Positions 44,930-56,125 of a stretch of DNA of 64,000 nucleotides are shown here, one piece after another. The notes under the pieces are model-generated. The model was not told the DNA's origin, ran no database searches, and was given only the letters and a program-made list of their open reading frames with translations. The translations under genes and the position numbers were made by a program. The stretch is from Trichobilharzia szidati. Taxonomy: Eukaryota > Platyhelminthes > Trematoda > Strigeidida > Schistosomatidae. The stretch spans positions 94,067,256 to 94,131,255 of the forward strand of contig OX235271.1 of NCBI GenBank assembly GCA_944472155.2, written 5' to 3'. The stretch's first letter is position 1, and the number at the start of each line of letters is the position of its first letter.

Positions 44930-46190
44930 TCTCTCTGTCTAGATTCAACATAGAACTTGGCACCGAAGTGCAGCAGTTCGAGTTACCACGTTCCAAATAG
45001 CACACAAAGGTACACAAGAAGATGAGTGAAGAGAATCAATAGAGTTTTGACAAGTATAAGAGTGAAACAGAATGAGTAATGGTAGAAAGGAATATGAAAG
45101 ATTACAGAGACTGAATACATCTGCGTAAGCCATTGACAACGATTTTGAGCCATGTCACCTATTGTCTCCAGCCATTGATTCTTAGAGTTCCGAGGGCGGG
45201 CCCCAACCCGGAAGTCTGCATCTCCCTACCTGACTCAGTTTAACTGTCAAGGATTTCATGGATTGATGAGGCCATGTTTTTGTTTGGCCACCACTTACTC
45301 TTTTCCAACCTGCACCTATATCAGCTAGTAATGCCCGTCGGGGGAGGCGATGGTTAGGCATGCGCAGCACGTGACCTAGCCATCTCAATCTATGTAACTT
45401 TATAGCTTCGTCGATTGATTTTCCCTCTTTGCCCAACACTCTACGCCTAACGTCAACATTACTTACCTTATTATGCCACCTAACGTGAGAAAGAGATCGT
45501 AGACATCTATGATCAAAAACAGTCAACCTTTTCATGTCTTCAACTCGTACTGGCCATGTTTCAGAGCCATAGAGAAGGATGGAGTGAACTGCTGAGCAGT
45601 ACACACGTCCCTTGGTTGATAGCCGGATGTCACGCCTACGCCAGAGATGGTGTAAGTTAGCGAAAGCAGCCCGAGCTTTTTGGATCCGTGCTGAGATTTC
45701 GTCGCCAATCAGTCCGTTGGTGCTGATACAACTTCCCAAATAGGTGAAGTGGTCAACATGTTCTATCACTTCACTCCCTATCACTAAGCTAGGAGTTGAC
45801 GTAGTCCAGTCCTGTAGCAGCATCTTATATTTCACAGGGGCGAATCGCATGCCAAACATACGAAGATTGCTGCTCAATGTGTTCAGAAGACTCTGCATTT
45901 TATCAGCATCCTCTCCTAACAGGACTATGTCATCTGCATATTCTAAGTCCATAAGACTATTCCCTGGTAACAAGTCGATTCCTAAGTCGTTAAGTTCAGT
46001 TAAGGATACTTCCATTAGCATATCTATGATGAAGTTAAACAGGAATGGGGATAGTGGACATCCTTGACGGACACCACTGGTTGTTATCAATTCGGATGAC
46101 AATTCCCCATAAGCCCTTACACGGCTACGTGAGTTTGAGTAGAGTGCCTTGATTAGAATGTGTATGGTGGGTGAGTATTCTATCATTGAA
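44930..46190 (-). mobile_element. RTE/SR2-like retrotransposon, 5' truncated, longest intact frame
   Basis: Minus frame 46186-45182, 334 codons without a stop: GELSSELITTSGVRQGCPLS and PFLFNFIIDMLMEV (RT motif B region), LEYADDIVLLGEDADKMQSL (motif C, YADD intact), [72 protein letters not shown]. The endonuclease and RT motif A are missing, so it cannot be autonomous. 3' untranslated end 45181-44943 and TCTCTCTCTGTCTAG tail at 44930. Confidence 0.93.
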
Positions 46191-47180
46191 CTATCGACGC
46201 ATTATCCCTAATCATGATAAGATTACTTATTCATATCCACATTTCGCTATGTTCATCTAGGCAAAGCTTGAAGATTCCATTGAAATCAGTATTGTACGCT
46301 TATGTTTTGTTTTAATATTCCAACAATGGGAATAGCAAATAATTTTTACTGCAGACTATTATGAATTGTTAATTTGCTATTTTTTAATTTTAGAAACCAA
46401 TCGTTATCTACCCAAGGTTAGTATAATCAATCAAACGAAAACACTCAGATATCATATATATATGTATATTGATGCATATTAATATTGACTGTATGTATAT
46501 TTTTTAAAGGATAACGAGCATGTTAACTTGTATTTACAGTCTTCGTTATCAAAAAAAATACAGGCTAATCGATCCAGAAAAATGCTAAAGTACACACATG
46601 CTGAGCTTTTTCTCTAACTAAATGATGCCACTATACCGAGCATTAATTAGCAACTGATAAAATAATGACCTATGTACAATAAAATACAGTTGAATCTTCA
46701 GATATTGGCACATCGAGTAAGGTTAGTGTACTATCCTACACCCATATCAATAAGCAGCATTTTGACTTCCTCTGCTCTGAATATATAAGAGTCAAGTAGC
46801 AGGCATACTATATGGGAAATACTTTTTTTGGGTTTTCTACACAAACCAAGGTGAAATTTCGTCTATGATTGAGGGTTTTTTCATAAAATACCTGATATGA
46901 TACATCAGGTTTTATGCATGAATTGTAATACTACCTCATTAAAATACTCAGATTTCAAAATATTCATTCAAACATTTACGTATTACTCTATCGAATAAAC
47001 TCTACCTATCAGGTTTTTTTTACACTAACATACAGAATAACTTGTTCAGTTGCATTTAGTTACTCACATTCACATTCATGTGATTTATTTCTTTTTTTGG
47101 CTGAGTAGGCTGTGCATAAGATATTTGAAACCTTATTGATTGATTCCTATCTCCAGTTTCGATGTCCACATATCATTATC
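46191..47180. other. AT-rich intron, nothing recognised
   Basis: A (TA) stretch near 46453-46466; no frame or repeat. Confidence 0.5.
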
Positions 47181-47184
47181 ATCT

Positions 47185-47445
47185 GTCATGCATCTAGTCT
47201 TTCGTTCGGTGTAGATTGAATTCTATCAGCCACTATGCTAGGTGGCTCGACATCACAGTGCACTATAAATTGTTGTAAGGTGGTTGGAAGCTATAGGCAG
47301 GAAGCTTTGGATCTAGGCTTCGGTGATTGTTGGCAGTCGTCAGCAAGGCGTATCCGCTATGTTGAAGGAACTCTCATGTCCCTTCTGAGATTAGAACCCA
47401 GGTTATCCAGTGTTGCAGTTAAGGACGTTACCACTGACCCAGTTT
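47185..47445 (-). repeat. Family C SINE-like element
   Basis: TAGATTGAATTCTATCAGCC, GGTGGCTCGACATCACAGTG, then hammerhead and CTTCTGAGATTAGAACCCAG (decayed B box). Truncated at the head by the following family B SINE. Confidence 0.8.
47304..47349 (-). ncRNA. Hammerhead-like ribozyme, family C
   Basis: Helix I GCCTTG against CAAAGC (5 of 6), core CTGACGA intact (47337-47343 as TCGTCAG), helix II CTG--, GAAG in place of GAAA, then CCTAGATC and C17. Loss of the last A of GAAA breaks the conserved A15.1-U16.1 pair. Confidence 0.65.
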
Positions 47446-47446
47446 T

Positions 47447-47675
47447 TTTATTCCTTCACGTTCCAAGTGGAACATAGGGCTTCAAGCCAGAGGCTTGAAG
47501 TTTCTGTAGCAGTGTTTATTTTTATAGGATGGGGTTACTAGCCTCGTGACCAACCTTTCCTCTTTACCAGCATTATTTCTGGCTTAGCGAGGTAAAGGAG
47601 TTCGTCGGCCGGGGATCGAACCCCGAACCATGTGCATGGTCGGCGAGCGTCCCAACCGCTATGCCACCAACGCAC
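47447..47675 (-). repeat. Family B SINE
   Basis: TTCACGTTCCAAGTGGAACA, GGGATCGAACCCCGAACC, CCGCTATGCCACCAACGC; inserted next to the family C head. Confidence 0.88.
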
Positions 47676-48040
47676 TATTTATTGTTAGGCTCGGTCTATT
47701 TCAATTGCTGTTGCAGATGACGATACCAGGATTCGAACCATGGGGCAGTTAAAGTAGTCAACAAATTACGTAATTAAGTAAGTAAGTAGGTAATGTTAAA
47801 TATATCCCCACTTGTACTCTAAAAACTAACTTATATCGCTTCAAAGTACAGTGTTGCTCAAAGCAGTCGGATGATAATTGATTAAGTGAGAGTAAGATTC
47901 CATCGAATCGAAGAAAGGAAATAAGAGAATGTAATTCATTATAACATCTGAAATCAATAAACACTAGGAGCAAAAAGGACGTTATACTTTCATAAAGTCT
48001 AAAATATACAACTGATTGAAAAGGGCTTCAAACAATTTCG
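47676..48040. other. Intron, nothing recognised
   Basis: GTAAGTAAGTAGGT repeat near 47779-47792; no gene. Confidence 0.45.
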
Positions 48041-48044
48041 TAAC

Positions 48045-48320
48045 AGGATTTCATCATGAGCTGACATTGGTTAGAGAACCATTGGAAAACCTGCGGGGAG
48101 TACTCAACAGCTGTTTTGTCCTAGTTTGGGACTCTTCATCAATACGCGCCCTTGTAACCAGAAGGTCCTGGGGTTCGAACCCCGGTGGGTGCGTATTCAT
48201 GAAGAGTCCCAAACTAGGACGAAACAGCTGTTCAGTACTCCTCACAGGTTTTCCAATGGTTCTCTAACCAATGTCAGCTCATGATGAAATCCTGTAACTA
48301 ATCAACCAAATACCTACAAA
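48045..48320. repeat. Family A SINE inverted dimer, near-perfect compact palindrome
   Basis: Left arm 48045-48148 (tail then hammerhead on minus) and right arm 48192-48300 (hammerhead then tail on plus), joined by one shared head part (CCTTGTAACCAGAAGGTCCT, GGGGTTCGAACCCC). Both hammerheads (48099-48145 minus, 48192-48238 plus) keep GTCCC--GGGAC or GGAC helix II, GAAA-type and ACAGCTGT motifs. The whole is a 250-nt hairpin when transcribed. Confidence 0.9.
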
Positions 48321-48625
48321 CCAATACTTGAATTTCGTAACAGACTGAGAAGTTTGTGACACTGTCACCACAAAAAAGTATCAGTAGAAAAGCCAAGTGA
48401 CATGAGTTAAACGTGAACCAAAAATTACGGAAAGTATGGCATAGATTAAACACTTATATAAAGTAAGAAACAGTGCTTCGACATGCATTTGTCTATCAAC
48501 CTAATTTGATAAGTGGCAACGGAACAATTCAGAAAATGAATAGCGAAATTTCATCACAGGATTTTTATAATACACTATGCTTATGACACAGTATGTATTA
48601 GTTAACCAACTAGATATCCTGCTGT
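48321..48625. other. Intron, nothing recognised
   Basis: No supported feature. Confidence 0.4.
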
Positions 48626-48675
48626 TATTGATTCAGGTTTGCAATTAATAGTGTTCTCTGAGCTGGTTGGTTTGG

Positions 48676-48719
48676 TTGCGGAGCTTTCATCGTCCTTCTG
48701 GACAACATCTTCAGCGCAA
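48676..48719 (-). ncRNA. Hammerhead ribozyme at PLE end, complete by inspection
   Basis: Minus strand: helix I TTGCG with CGCAA (5 bp), core CTGAAGA (48708-48714 as TCTTCAG), helix II GTTGTCC with GGACGAT around an AGAA loop (7 bp with two wobbles), GAAA (48685-48688 as TTTC), a minimal helix III GC, then U16.1 and C17 (48681). Cleavage would fall between 48681 and 48680. PLE hammerheads are known for a very short helix III and may work as dimers. Confidence 0.85.
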
Positions 48720-49615
48720 TATTTAGCATAAAATGGAATGATTTAAATTCTCCATGAATGAATTGCGTCTCCTGGTAACCGTCTTTGCATATGTATTGAC
48801 CATTTTCTATTGACTTGGAATGGAAACTTTCTCGTCACATGATTTACTTTTTATTAGTTGGTATATTTCGTCGATATTAACGTGTTTGTTAATTGCATTT
48901 TCGTTTGAGTACCAGGCTTCTAGGAACTCCCTTGCACTTTTGGTGTTTCCTCTGTCTAAAATTTCGACATTATCCCAATCAAATTGATGACCATAATTGT
49001 CTATATGCATTGATACTAAAGAATACATATCGTGTCTTTTCACAGCTGATTTGTGTTCTTGGATTCTGATTCGAAGGGGGCGCCCACTTTGGCCGATATA
49101 ATGCTTATTGCAGTTCATACAATTTATTTTGTAAATGGTATTAATTTTATCTCCTTCTTCTGTTGGATCTTTCGGTTTGCATAATATCGAATTAGGCGAT
49201 TTGACTGGCTTGTGCGCTATATCTATATCAAATGGTTTCAGTATTCTAGCTGTTATTTCAGAGGTATTTCTCATGTATGGTAGAATGAATTTTTTTGTGG
49301 TCTTTGATGGTGGTTCTTTGTTGAACCCTGATAGTTTTTAGAATCACTCTGCTATATGCTGATCAAAATGAGTAAATCAGTGGGATTCAGCATACTCAAC
49401 TAGTGACAAATGTTACTATTTTGTACCCAGAACCTCACTTGTAAATATCTGAGCAATTCCAATATGCTCGCTAGACTTATATATTATTATAACTTAAATA
49501 TTTCCATCTCAAGTCACCTGAAAAATATCACAAAATATATTCTGCATCTCAGCAACATTGAATATACATAAAGTATACATGAAGAAATTTAAATCATTTC
49601 ACTTTATGCTAAATA

Positions 49616-49665
49616 TTGCGCTGAAAGGGGATGTTGTCCAGAAGGACGACTAAAGCTCCGCAACT
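49616..49665 (+). ncRNA. Hammerhead unit in the opposite PLE arm, broken
   Basis: Same unit on plus: TTGCG, CTGAA followed by an AGGGG insertion, GTTGTCC-AGAA-GGACGA, TAAA for GAAA, GCTC, CGCAA. Helices kept, core disrupted. Confidence 0.65.
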
Positions 49666-49964
49666 AAACCAACCAGCTCAGAGAACACTATTAATTGCAA
49701 ATCATCCACCTGAGCTACAAATTTTCTCTATTATTAATTCAGGTTACCTGAAATAGCAGCTTTTTATTATTATTGTGTATGCCTATTGTTTTAATCACCA
49801 GGGCAGGTTTCCAACAAGGGAATTCTCGGCTACGCACCAGAGTTCGTGCGCTTATTGAATTTACTTCAAATGTTATCAAGATTAACCTAAGAATTTACAT
49901 ATATATGTATATATATATCACTTATGAACTGTTTGTATTTCTATGCAGTCAGGAATGAGCCACA

Positions 49965-51160
49965 ACTCCACTAAGAACTCCGTCAAGGAAGCCCATTATC
50001 CCCATTTCTATTCAACTTCATAGATGTACTAATGGACTTAACCCTATCTCACTTCAGAGACTCAAGGATTGACTTGCTACCAGGGAATAATCTCGTTGAC
50101 TTGGAATATGCAAATGATATAGTCCTCTCTCCTAAGTGAAGACGCTGACAAAATGCAGAGTCTTCTGAACACCTTGAGCTGCAATCTACGAATGTTTGGC
50201 ATGCGATTCGCTCCCGCCAAATGTAAGATGATGTTACAGGACTTGACTGCATTGACACCCAGCTTGGAAATAGGGAGTGAAGTCGTAGAGCATGTTGACC
50301 ACTTCATTTAATTGGGAAGTACCATCAACCAGTGCCAACGGGTTGATCTCTGACGAAATCTCAGCACGAATACAGAGGACTAGTTTCGCGTATGCCAATT
50401 TACGCCATCTATGGCTTAGTAGTCGTGATTTCCGGCCGACTGTCGACCAAAGGGCGGGTGTACTGCTTGGTAATCTGCTCCGTCCTCCTTTATGGCTGAC
50501 TGTGAGACCTGGCCATTCACAGTGGAAGACATGAAAAACCTGCTAGCTGTCTTTGATCATAGGTGCCTGTGTTCTGTCTCCCACATGAAGTGGTATAGTC
50601 GACTGGGCAATATAGAGGTTAGGCGTCAAGCACCAGGTAAGGAGGGGAAATCAATCGACGAGGCTGTGAAGTTACATCGACTGAGATGGTTAGGACAAGT
50701 GTTAGGTATGCCTAGCCATCGATCGCCTTCCTCGACGTGCAATGTTAGCTGATAATACGGTCAGTCTGGAAAAGAGCTAGCGGCGGTCAAACCAAAACAT
50801 GACACCAGTCAATGAAATCTACAACAGTTAGTCTAGGCCAAGTAGGATGGTGTAAACTTCCTGGTTGGGGTCCTAGAGACGGTAAAAACCAATGGTTGGA
50901 AACAATTGGTGACATGGCTCAAAATCGTTCTCAATGGCTAGCGCAGATGCATCCACTTTTTGTGACTTATGATTTCAAGTGAAACTGTTTTGTTCTTCGT
51001 TATTACTATTCCTTTTGTGTCATATCCCTGTTTATAGTCTCTATTTTGCATTTCTTCTACTTTCTTCTCTTTCTTTGTGTGCTACAAGGAGGGAGTGTGG
51101 TGACTTGAACTGCTGCACATATGTGCAAAGTTCTATGTCGGAAACAGACAGACAGACTAA
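49965..51160 (+). mobile_element. RTE/SR2-like retrotransposon, decayed RT to 3' end
   Basis: Plus strand: PLSPFLFNF-like start near 50000, LEYANDIVLS-like motif C (YADD decayed) near 50105, MQSLLNTLSCNLRMFGMRFA-like text, then CETWPFTVEDMKNLLAVFDH, RQAPGKEGKSIDEAVKLHRL and RWLGQVLGMPSHR (50492-50752), 3' untranslated part and CAGACAGACAGAC tail near 51149. Confidence 0.88.
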
Positions 51161-51605
51161 GAACTCACAACACTGTGTCGATGCCAACTTGAACTGCCAT
51201 TTATACAATACAGATTTACAATTCGCTGGAATGCTCCACTGCTTAGGAACAGTTTACGCCACTTTATTTTCTATAAGTGAGTAAATTCTGTCAAACAGTA
51301 CTTTGTTGGCTAGCTATCGTAGAGATCACAGTATTTAAACAATTGGAGTGTACACTACCCAACTTTTGCTCTCCATGAATACTATAAAGGGTAGGGGTGG
51401 CGATCGAATATACAGAATGGAAACCAATTAACGGCCAAACAGTTGACCAGTCGGAAAACAGAAAATGGGATCCTACTATTCAATTTCAAAATTTCACCAG
51501 GAAATCTTTTTTCTCTCACCTTTTATAAAAAAAGACTGTCACAACACATGAGTGCAAAACTAATATTTTCGTACAAAAAAGCAAGCAAAAAGAAAATATT
51601 CTTAC
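51161..51605. other. Intron, nothing recognised
   Basis: No supported feature. Confidence 0.45.
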
Positions 51606-51679
51606 CAGAAATATAGTAAATATTTCCTATTTAGTGTTCCATATCGTTTTCTTGAGAGATCAGATACATATAACAGAAC
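51606..51679 (-). CDS. sid-1: SID-1-like exon: loop end and start of TM2
   Basis: A 74-nt exon: acceptor TTTTATCAG, donor GTAAGA. It reads VLLYVSDLSRKRYG then TLNRKYLLYF and ends in TG. Phase 0 in, phase 2 out; TG plus the G of the next exon makes Trp, giving YLLYFW-YLIIISIFYG across the junction. The basic RKRYG segment sits where SIDT proteins have a basic stretch just before helix 2. Confidence 0.8.
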
Positions 51680-52195
51680 CTGATAAAAGTTTTACAGAAA
51701 AAAACAAAAAAACAACCAACAGTCAACACCAGTCAAGTAATCGATTGCCTAATTAATCAATAATCTATAATTTTATTCGCCTATTTGTTTATTTTAAAAA
51801 ATTTATAAATACACCGTCGTCAGCTAACCTTACATGACTGCTGTTAAGTGAAACTGTTTTATTGTATACATAGTTAAGAAATTTTGTAATTTTAATGATG
51901 AAACCTTAGTCGATTGACCTAAAACAATGGCAAAGACAGAACAACAAAAACCAAAGTTGAATTCAGCCAATCACAGGTTTATAGACCTTCAATGAGATAT
52001 TAGATGACGGACGACCCTACTTAATTAATACATAACACAAGTATTAAGAATACAGGCCTATGAATAATATATGCATACTGAACTTACAAAGTGACATAAT
52101 TATTTTTTTCACATTCACTAACAGTTTATTATGAAATGTTGGAGAAAATTTGCAAATCAAGCGGGTATTTTCGAGATTCAGTAGTCTAGTGAATG
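51680..52195. other. Intron, nothing recognised
   Basis: AT-rich; no supported feature. Confidence 0.45.
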
Positions 52196-52199
52196 CAGC

Positions 52200-52860
52200 T
52201 TTAATGTTCGAAACAATGGGTGCTGGTTTCCAAACTTAGTGAGCACATCATCACTCACTGGGACAAAGGTAACGAGTCCCAAATAGAACTACATGCATTA
52301 ACATAAAACCAAACAATAGGGTGGGAGAGGGTTAAAATTCTAAGAAGTAATTTGTGTAGGTGGAGAGAGATTGATTACTGACTCCTGACTGGTTCATCAA
52401 GTCTACACCCAACACAACACATGCAACAGAAATGACTCAATGCAAATACCAGAAATATGGGAGATATTATTACCACCAGTCAGTCAAATCAGAAGAGGAT
52501 AATAAATAATCTCAAAATTCTATTTCAATTCAAGCACATCACAACATTCTAACAAGTTACTCATTTTGACTATAAAAACATCTTATTTCACATCTGATTG
52601 TAATTGATCAATAACACTCATATTATTATTTCTGAATGTACATTCTCCTATATTGATTTTTATTTAAATATCTAATCAATTTCACTCATGTATATAAATG
52701 AAGGAAAAAAGTTGTGCGAGTAACAGGATATGATTATGAGCAATTATTTGTGCTCCAAACGTCATCAGTTAATATTACTGTATAACACTGTGTAACTTAT
52801 CAAAATAAAATCTTATCTATAATAGAGTTATACTCTACCACAGTGCCCGAGTTTTATACT
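52200..52860 (+). mobile_element. Penelope-like element (family D), C-terminal scrap and 3' arm
   Basis: 52310-52500 is the decayed coding end (WGRVKIL-like, ERLI, NTCNRNDSMQIPEIW, LLPP), the plus-strand equivalent of 5830-5640. 52500-52860 matches the right arm of the 5.3 kb element. Just upstream (52257-52285) lies AACGAGTCCCAAATAGAAC, a decayed relative of the Sm-alpha hammerhead at 60.1 kb. Confidence 0.75.
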
Positions 52861-53049
52861 TATATCAATATCAATAGAAATAAATGCGAGTCGTGAATTC
52901 AACTATTAGCCACTATCAGCTAAATAACTCCGAGTGAACTTTTATGGTGTTCTTATTTTCATTGCTATTATCAATCTAGAGGTAATAATATGGTCAGAAA
53001 AGACAACAGCAGTTTCGTAGTTCAACCGTCCAAATTAGACAACGTAATA

Positions 53050-54345
53050 ACGTCAAAATCAGTTGACTGTCGGTCTTACAATGGCTCAGTTTATTAACAC
53101 ATACCTAATCGGTTAAGATGGTGTGGCTATAAGTTCACCTTTAGGCCCGTTACTTGAAGATATTTTCACCGCAAGTTTGGAAAATGTTCCACTGAAACCG
53201 ACTATCGATAACTTTTCTCTGTACAAAAGGTACGTCGATGACACTTTCATCATCTGTGATGACAAATATGGCCTAAATAACGTACTTCAAGTTAAATAAC
53301 GTACAAATTTACAAATGAAGTAGAAACTGAACAGAAAATCTCATATCTGGACTTCAGACTAACAAAGAACTTTGAACATATTAGTATACCCAAAGCCTAC
53401 GTGGAACAGCCATTTTACAAACGTCTACAATTGGGTACCCATCAATCGCAAGCGGAACCTGATAACATCTCTTGCGACTAGAATCCGCAGAATATGCAGC
53501 CTCGAATCAGTAGAAGAAGAGATCACTCTTTTGAGGAAGACACTACTTGAGAATGGCTATCCACCACACTTTATAGATAAACATATAAAGCTCAAAATCA
53601 ACAAACAGCAACCCATCTCTTTGCCGAAGAAGATGCTATACATGAATGTGGCGTTCAAAGGCGATCTTCTGGCCGACATCCTAAAGAGCAGAATATCTAA
53701 TGCCCGGAAAAGAACATTATCTGCTGCTACATCACCATTAGTATCCTCATGCCACCAACTGTTTTTCAACAACTCCAAAGATTAACTATCGCATCTGACT
53801 ACTTCTGTGTGTATCAACCAATTTATTTGCTCATGTGGAGCGAGATATATAGGTCGTTCGATGTGTGTTTTATCTAAATGAGTCAAAGAACTTTTTCGCG
53901 CTTGGCTACGAAAAGGTTACAGTGGATCAATAGAGAGTGCTATAATTGAACATATATTCAACACTGGTCACTCCATATGCATGGAGAATTCATTCAAAAT
54001 CATCTACGTAGTCAAAAGAAGCCTCCCGAAAACTGTAAGCTTCCGTATATTTTCCATTGCCGAGGCATTAGTGATCCAGATGGAAAACCCTGATTTATGT
54101 ACACAGAAGAAACTTTTCCATCCCCTCCTTCTACCTTGGGTATACATTCAAGTTTGACTGCTTTGTTACTGATACTATTTTCGAATTTCAGTATGACATC
54201 TTGGCAACATCTTTTTTAACTGACCCTTTATTTACTCTTTCTACCTATTGCGTCATTTGTTTTGGACACTTGTCTCCATGCTCTTTCATTGAAATTCTCT
54301 TTTTCTGGGTGTCTTTCAAATTACGTAAGCCACGTCAATAACTAA
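53050..54345 (+). mobile_element. Penelope-like element (family F-like), RT to GIY-YIG, frameshifted
   Basis: Plus strand: LYKRYVDDTFIICDD (53218-53262, YVDD intact), SYLDFRLTKN, then 53372-53785: PINRKRNLITSLATRIRRIC, ENGYPPHFIDKHIK, LYMNVAFKGDLLADILKSRI; then CINQFICSCGARYIGRSM (GIY-YIG), LRKGYSGSIES, HIFNTGHS, LCTQKKLFHPLLLPW. Several frame breaks. Related to, but distinct from, the 36.8 kb copy. Ends before a poly-C run at 54356-54366. Confidence 0.88.
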
Positions 54346-54367
54346 TAATCTTCAACCCCCCCCCCTG

Positions 54368-54605
54368 CAGTTTTTCTTTCCTTCACGTTCCTCAGTGGAA
54401 CATAGGGCTTCAAGCTACTGGCTTGAAGTTTCTGTAGCAGTGTTTATTTTTAAAGGATAGGGTTGCTAGCCTCCTGCCCAACCTTTCCTCTTTACCAGCG
54501 TTATTTCTGCCTTAGCGAGGTAAAGGAGTTCGTCGGCCGGGGATCGAACCCCGAACCATGTGCATGGTCAGAGAGCGTCCGTCCTAACCGCTATACCCCT
54601 TCCCA
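54368..54605 (-). repeat. Family B SINE
   Basis: CTTCACGTTCCTCAGTGGAA, CCCAACCTTTCCTCTTTACC, GGGGATCGAACCCCGAACC; the head is damaged (CCGCTATACCCC). Confidence 0.88.
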
Positions 54606-54915
54606 GTTGCAATTTGATTATTCATCACACTTTTTGTAACACTGTGATGAAGTACACAACAAACCTAAATAGTTTTTTATTCTTGCCTGACAAACCCAAT
54701 GTACACAGACATACAAAAAAATAATTATATATAATTGTGATTGTACAGCTAAGTGAATGTAAATAAATGTAAATAGCCACTTTTAATGACTAAAAGTCAA
54801 TGAAGTAGGTGAAGAACGAATGAAACCAATTACCAAGCCAAGCCTAAGCAATACTTTCAGAAAATGTAACTATTGGCTCAGTTTCGGAAAAATCAATACA
54901 TTTTCAAGTATTGAT
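54606..54915. other. Intron, nothing recognised
   Basis: No supported feature. Confidence 0.4.
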
Positions 54916-54919
54916 TTTG

Positions 54920-55150
54920 TAGGGATTTTGTTTGATTGCATGGAGGATTTCATCATGAGCTGACATCAGTTAGAGAACCATTGGAAAACCTGGGAGTACT
55001 GGACACCTGTTTCATCCTATTTTAGGACTCTTCATCAGTACACACCCACCGGGTTTCGAATCTAGGACCTTCTGGTTACTGGTGGGTTTTCCAGTGGTTC
55101 TCTAACTGATGTCAGCTCATGATGAAATCCTCCATGCAATCAAATCAACA
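54920..55150. repeat. Family A SINE inverted dimer, compact
   Basis: Left minus tail and body 54920-55078 (hammerhead 54996-55041, GGGTTTCGAATCTAGGACC), right plus tail 55080-55150 (TTTTCCAGTGGTTCTCTAAC, GTCAGCTCATGATGAAATCC). The right copy keeps only the tail. Ends within 310 bp of the SID-1 exon border at 55458. Confidence 0.85.
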
Positions 55151-55457
55151 GATCCCTTAGTTTCTCTTCCTGCTTGTTTGATGTTGTATTCAACAGATTA
55201 CACATGTACTTGCGAGTACTCCATACATTATTACTATTGGATATTTAAAACAATGGTGAGTGACTCATTTTTAGTCCGAGTAAGCAATTCAAGAAATAAC
55301 TGTTACTGTTCAGATGGTAATAATTAGACCATCAACCTCACAAAACACAACAACTCCAAAAGAAAATATTCACTTGGGCTACAAATCTCTATTTTAAGAA
55401 AAAACATAATCAAGTTGAATCTGTAACGAACCACTTGTACAAAATCAATAAACTCAC
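55151..55457. other. Intron next to the 55458 donor
   Basis: Short AT-rich stretch; nothing else recognised apart from the possible read-through stop at about 55410. Confidence 0.5.
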
Positions 55458-56125
55458 ATTCATTTTGTACATGGGAACAAGTTCTGAATTCATATCAATC
55501 GGTTCTTCAGTCAGACTAGTGCTTGCGGTATCATTTAAATTTCTTTGCTGTTTATCATTATTACCTCCACGAGTATTATTATTATTATTACTAACGTTGT
55601 TAGTATCATTATTATTATTATTACAAGAGATTACAGCAATTGGTTGCTGTGATATAGTCGGATTTTCCTGACCAACCATTTTAGAATATCCTAAATTCGA
55701 TGACATTGTTTTCCTGCTAGAATTTCTAGTGCATGTTTGCTGTTTCTTTTGCCTTCTTAATCCCACTTCATTACTCCCACTAGGATCATCATTTTCATCT
55801 TCATCAGTTGAACTGAACCAACCATGAAAACCTTGTGTTTCAACTGCTGGAGTTTGATGAGGTGAAGAATTACGACAGTAAATATTTGATTCCACTGAAT
55901 TAGTTAACGCGATACTCTGATAATCTTGTGGTAAACTTAATATCTGATGATGTATACCAGTATGCGATGGTCTAAATATACTAATACTGTTAGATGAATT
56001 TTGTGGAATAGTAGAATCAGCTGGACGTGTAGGTTTTTTATTCCTTGTACTTTTAGCTGCCTTCTTCAAATCTTCTAGTGAAACTTTCGATTGAGCATCG
56101 TATAGAACTTGATTTTCATATGAAG
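55458..56125 (-). CDS. sid-1: SID-1-like exon: cytosolic loop, part 2 (low complexity)
   Basis: A 668-nt exon, the largest found. Acceptor ATTCACAG; likely donor GTGAGT at 55457-55452. The incoming G gives A, then SYENQVLYDAQSK and SLEDLKKAAKSTRNKK. It then contains an acidic patch STDEDENDD after GFHGWFS, a basic patch LRRQKKQQ, two poly-Asn tracts made from a (TTA)n-type microsatellite, and EEPIDMNSELVPMYKMN. Exit phase 0 matches the next exon. If the donor is skipped the frame reads on 15 codons to a stop at about 55410, which would give a soluble-tailed truncated protein. Confidence 0.8.

Larger units (their letters stand above)
48630..49720 (-). mobile_element. Penelope-like element (family G), C-terminal part between inverted flanks
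   Basis: Minus frame 49274-48807, 155 codons: MRNTSEITARILKPFDIDIA, SILCKPKDPTEEGDK, IYKINCMNCNKHYIGQSGRP and RIRIQEHKSAVKRHD: a CxxC-variant GIY-YIG nuclease, then ARE-LEAWYS and a C-terminus. A little more RT-thumb-like text precedes it. Arms of about 110-140 bp (48634-48760 and 49573-49715) are inverted copies, each carrying a hammerhead unit. 5' truncated. Confidence 0.88.

Noticed and set aside
45744..46067. 107-codon plus frame (and its twin at 60881-61204 minus) as a conserved protein
   Set aside because: Antisense of the RTE reverse transcriptase; conserved only because the sense strand is.
55435..55671. Hydrophobic Leu-rich plus frame as a membrane peptide
   Set aside because: Antisense of the poly-Asn tract of the SID-1 exon.
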